64,000 nucleotides of DNA, from contig JAYKAV010002931.1 in the NCBI GenBank assembly GCA_035582835.1, forward strand, positions 310,001 through 374,000. Direction: 5' to 3'. The DNA comes from Phoebastria nigripes (Eukaryota > Chordata > Aves > Procellariiformes > Diomedeidae). A model generated the notes under the pieces. The model was not told the origin of the DNA, searched no databases, and saw nothing but the letters and a program-made list of their open reading frames with translations. This document shows, piece by piece, positions 61,121 to 64,000 of this stretch. Position 1 is the stretch's first letter. Each line of letters begins with the position of its first letter. Made by a program: the position numbers and the translations under genes.

Positions 61121-61790
61121 TACCTTTGATTATAAAATCCTATTTTGGCAACCCATGTACCAAGGACTAGTGAGGCTGTAGTGGATGCCTGCTTAATACA
61201 TTACAAGGAGTACTAAGGAGCAAGTTCCTTAATCAAGGACTTTTTTATTTGAATAACTTCAAGATTTGACCTAAGACAATTAAAACCATTGTACCTGTGT
61301 ATGTTTTCAACTTCTGATCCTACTGCTCACTGGTCTTTGCTGTGACCTGACCTGCATGCAGCTGGTGTGAGGACAGATGTCATCCTGCACTGCCAGCTGC
61401 AGAAAAATGAGAGCTCGGGCACTGCCGCATGCCATGTGTCATCTGAATTCCACAACTGTGCAGGAAAACCCCACCAGATTACTTAATCTATTACACCGAA
61501 AGCGCACCATTGTCCCCTAAGACTTTTAGCTGTTGTGTTTTTACATGCTGCTCTACAACTCTCACAATAGTGGAAGAATGAAGACACCAAGTCAGATCAA
61601 AACTAGCATTGTGCAACATGAGAAATAAAACCCAGATAGTTTAGAGTTTCTCATTAGCATGTTTTTAAATCCTTCAGGGAATTTTCAGTGCAATGCAGTG
61701 CTCAGATAGGTGGCCTCTTCCACTCATTTTGGTAGCCACTGTCAATAACTGCCATGCAATCTATATATCTTTGGGGGTTCTGGTAAAATG

Positions 61791-61975
61791 ACATTGGAAC
61801 AGGCTGCCGAGGGAAGTGGTGGAGTCACCATCCCTGGAAGTATTTAAAAGACGTGTAGATGAGGCACTTAGGGACATGGTTTAGTGGGGCNTGGTGGTGT
61901 TGGGTTGANGGTTGGACTTGATGATCTTAGAGGTCTTTTCCAACCTTAATGATTCTATGATTCTATGATTCTATG
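61791..61975 (+). mobile_element. CR1 LINE 3' end, relatively well preserved
   Basis: Sense CR1 3' region, 5'-truncated: ACATTGGAACAGGCTGCCGA, GGGAAGTGGTGGAGTCACCA, TCCCTGGAAGTATTTAAAAG, ACTTGATGATCTTAGAGGTC and TTTTCCAACCTTAATGATTC. It ends in three GATTCTAT octamers plus G (61951-61975), the diagnostic CR1 terminus of birds. The clean text and intact octamers make this the youngest-looking element here. Two N bases (61891, 61909) fall inside it. Confidence 0.92.
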
Positions 61976-62566
61976 AAAATACAAGAATACAGAAAGGTAA
62001 TGCAGTAAGAGCTGTTTTTACTAACATGGAAACTTATTGTCAAAGATTATATTATCCCTTAGAAGTGATGTAATTTTCTTTCCACAACTACAGAATCTTT
62101 CAAAATATTTTCATTTCATTCTCAGTGAAGAAAGAAGAGGGTGTTTGACCACTGATTATAATTTTAAGATGGTAACTCAAAAGCTATTCTAACTAGAAAT
62201 CATCAAGTAATACACATATGTTCTAAAACAGTCAATAAAATGCACTTGAAACAGCAAAAGTGACTCCAGCTCACAAAAAAAAACCAAGTTAAAAAGCATT
62301 GGGAAAGGATTTGGAGAGAACAACATTCCAAGTACTGTTATGCAGACACAAACAGGGGTTTTGTTGGTTTTTTTCAAAAGTTTTCTGTATTTCTGTTCTG
62401 CTCATTTTCTCACCTACCCTCAACAAGCTTGTAAAGTGGCATGCAATTGTTTTAGCAAAATCTATTGCTTCCACCGCCACCAAGCTGTCTTCATTCCTAG
62501 GACCATTCATTCTGAGAGGTGGCAAACTGCCCATACTACTTGTTAATTAAATAAAGTGTTAATTAC

Positions 62567-62867
62567 CATTATTAAAGGCATCCTTGTTGCTTTTGCAGGA
62601 AAAAGACATCTGCTGGTAAGAACCAGTGGATTTCCACAGTGCACTGGTTAACGTTGGCTGACAAGAAGTGTCCATTTTGAGGTCCACCTGATTTTCGCTA
62701 GTCCTTGCTGTATCAGAATTTGACATGTTCAGCCCATACACACCATCCTCATAAACGAGAGAAGAATCTGATCTGTTGAGACTGCTTAGAGACACACACA
62801 CTACAGCTTCATTTAAGTAGAACGTATTTTCGCCATGTAAGCTGTCCGACTGATTAAGTCCCATTAT
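62567..62867 (-). CDS. Internal (or first coding) exon of unrecognised minus-strand gene
   Basis: The minus strand shows GGTTTTTTTTCCCCTTCTGCAG, an excellent 3' splice site, ending at 62868, and a donor ATG|GTAATT after 62567. The 301-nt exon is open in one frame (phase 0 in, phase 1 out), and that frame runs only from ATA at 62867 to the donor before meeting a stop in the intron. The product is Ser/Asn/Thr-rich and acidic, with tyrosines in LVYEDGVYGL and SYQQMSF and three N-x-S sequons (NQS, NRS, NMS). Translation could also begin here: ATG at 62864 has A at -3 and G at +4, and the resulting MGLNQS fits the N-myristoylation rule G-x-x-x-S. If it is internal, it follows the hydrophobic exon at 63387-63418 and would be a cytoplasmic tail. 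I do not recognise the family. Confidence 0.6.
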
Positions 62868-63386
62868 CTGCAGAAGGGGAAAAAAAACCAGAGAACAGCA
62901 TTTTCACCTTTGTCCAGCACCAGAATCATAGAATCGCAGAGTATCTCGAGTTGGAAGGGACCCACAAGGATCATCGAGTCCAACTCTCTGCTCCTCGCAG
63001 GACTACCTAAAACTAAACCATATGACTATGAGCATCTTCCTGAAGAAACCTTATAGCAGGACACATAAAACTAACTGCCAGACAGAATGGGTATTCATAG
63101 CAAATAGTCACCTGATTTCCCAGAAGTTAACCTCAAAACATGTTAAACTGGATGTGCGTTCAGGAATAAAGAGCAGTAACCTAGTATATTTTGCCTTAGT
63201 TCCCCTCAAAACACAGGAAAATTCAGTAATAATTGCAAAATAGCAAATAACAAAGGGCCGCTACCTGGGATGCACTGAGCTCTGCTGACTCCTTTTAGGG
63301 GGTTAATATTTTGCCCCATGGCTCAAGGAGGTACCACTTCACATTTGTAAATCTGTGTACACTGCAATCCAAAAATAACACTGTAC
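62868..63386 (-). other. Intron with CR1 insertion
   Basis: Separates the hydrophobic-segment exon from the 301-nt exon. Its downstream end is the long pyrimidine tract; a CR1 fragment begins 56 bases from the acceptor. No further exon recognised. Confidence 0.4.
62923..63040 (-). mobile_element. CR1 LINE 3' end fragment
   Basis: Antisense CR1 3' signature: GAATCATAGAATCGCAGAGT, CTCGAGTTGGAAGGGACCCA, CAAGGATCATCGAGTCCAAC and CTCGCAGGACTACCTAAAAC. The copy is little diverged. It lies in the intron immediately upstream of the 301-nt exon's splice acceptor. The left limit is clear; the right limit is approximate. Confidence 0.9.
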
Positions 63387-63418
63387 CTTACGTAGACAGG
63401 TAATCACAGAGAACAGGA
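63387..63418 (-). CDS. Candidate 32-nt exon ending a hydrophobic segment
   Basis: On the minus strand TTTGACTGCTGCAG is a plausible acceptor ending at 63419, and the donor AAG|GTACAG follows 63387. The exon reads (x)-L-F-S-V-I-T-C-L-R-K in phase 1-in, 0-out, so it joins the phase-0 exon at 62867 in frame. It looks like the end of a transmembrane helix followed by a basic stop-transfer LRK. Alternatively translation starts at ATG 63452, giving a signal-peptide-like 22-residue start MLFVIPNLTAAVLFSVITC with a weak start context (T at -3), preceded directly by TGA. A competing donor GTAAGG five bases upstream would break the frame. Unrecognised; the shortness makes this a tentative call. Confidence 0.3.
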
Positions 63419-63459
63419 CTGCAGCAGTCAAATTGGGGATGACAAACAGCATTCAGCAA

Positions 63460-64000
63460 GCGTCATGGCTCCCAAGGGCTGAAAATGCAACTCCTGCAAA
63501 GACTCCCTGCCCGCAGGTGTTTATCAAGGCCAAGCTCACAAAAAAGCAGTAGCAGCAGTGTGAGTTACTGCAATGTTTGGCCATCCAAAACTAGCTAAAT
63601 TCAGTGTAATGGCAAAAACACTGGACTAGGAATACTGGCTGACTGGCAACCACTCAGCCAGCTCTGCTGCTGCAAGGAGTATGGTAGTAGAAAATGCAGG
63701 ACAAAGATGATCCCAAGGCCTGGAATGCATCCAAAGCCATGTAGGTTACTTGAAATAAAAATACAAGTAGTCTTACACATGAAATATTAGATTAAGAACT
63801 ACTACTCTTTGACACTCAGCATTTCATTATTTTGCCTCTCCATCTGTGCGATCCTGGCCATCCCTGCATCACGCTATCGTCCTTCAACTTCCTCTCCTCA
63901 AAAGATTTCAGACGTCCTATCCATTAAAGCTGACGGGCAAGTTCAGTTTTGGTTTTATCATCCACTTCTTAAGCACTGCCAAACAAGTCAATATCGTACT
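63460..64000. other. Window edge, probably gene interior upstream of the recognised exons
   Basis: No exon with paired splice sites was seen on the minus strand. If the gene continues, its earlier exons lie beyond the right edge. Confidence 0.35.

Larger units (their letters stand above)
53544..62566 (-). other. Intron of the minus-strand gene
   Basis: Lies between the donor at 62567 and the proximal acceptor at 53543. AT-rich with A23 (55315-55337), a G11 run (53904-53914), N bases at 53600 and 56643, the palindrome cluster (60815-60943) and a CR1 3' end (61791-61975). No additional exon with consistent phase was found; frames such as 60201-60554 minus are unsupported. Confidence 0.4.

Noticed and set aside
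1..64000. CRISPR arrays, prokaryotic operons, endogenous retroviral genes, tRNA or rRNA genes
   Set aside because: No spaced direct repeats, ribosome-binding sites, retroviral gag/pol/env-like frames, paired LTRs or tRNA box A/B arrangements were seen. The texture is vertebrate intergenic and intronic DNA.

Overview
The window reads as vertebrate nuclear DNA, almost certainly from a bird. The sequence is AT-rich and CpG-poor, has no long intact reading frames, and carries 3' ends of CR1 LINEs, including the avian hallmark tail of tandem GATTCTAT octamers at 61951-61975. It also holds decayed MIR/L2-type relics typical of amniote genomes. Four isolated N bases (53600, 56643, 61891, 61909) point to a draft assembly or unresolved polymorphism. 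The species cannot be named from the sequence.

Layout. Positions 1 to about 44.6 kb look like gene-poor intergenic DNA, or very long intron, with no exon I can defend. Landmarks there are: old MIR/L2-like relics (480-720, 3770-3850, 15285-15400, 19530-19690, 20975-21110, 30035-30110); a long, decayed plus-strand CR1 whose reverse-transcriptase and C-terminal regions are still readable (about 8870-10520); an L2-like stretch (39880-40400); a minus-strand CR1 3' end (32368-32850); short copies of an old amniote repeat; G-quadruplex motifs; and two AT-rich stretches that resemble conserved non-coding DNA, one with an RFX-type X-box (35881-35894). GC-richer patches (about 2.1-2.7, 17.0-17.7, 28.4-28.9, 31.0-31.5, 36.4-36.9 and 48.2-49.4 kb) open reading frames on both strands at once. 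I treat those frames as a composition effect.

The right third (44.6-64 kb) holds the only gene I can support. It is on the minus strand and enters from beyond the right edge. The best exon is 62567-62867: strong acceptor, 301 nt open, donor in phase 1. It joins in frame to a terminal exon at 45742-45582 that ends in EEKIVYL and a stop. A small upstream exon (63387-63418) would encode the end of a hydrophobic segment and joins in phase. A second possible last exon at 53543, with its own AATAAA at 53151-53146, lies inside the intron and coincides with a small CpG-island-like patch. I do not recognise the protein. The intron between the two main exons carries CR1 fragments, long A/T runs and a cluster of perfect palindromes (60815-60943) that looks like an old DNA-transposon relic.

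Nothing in the window is bacterial, viral, CRISPR-like or toxin-like. The most novel items are the unrecognised minus-strand gene with two competing last exons and the palindrome cluster. Exon calls rest on splice sites, phase agreement and reading frames seen by eye; repeat names rest on recalled consensus features, not on a database search.
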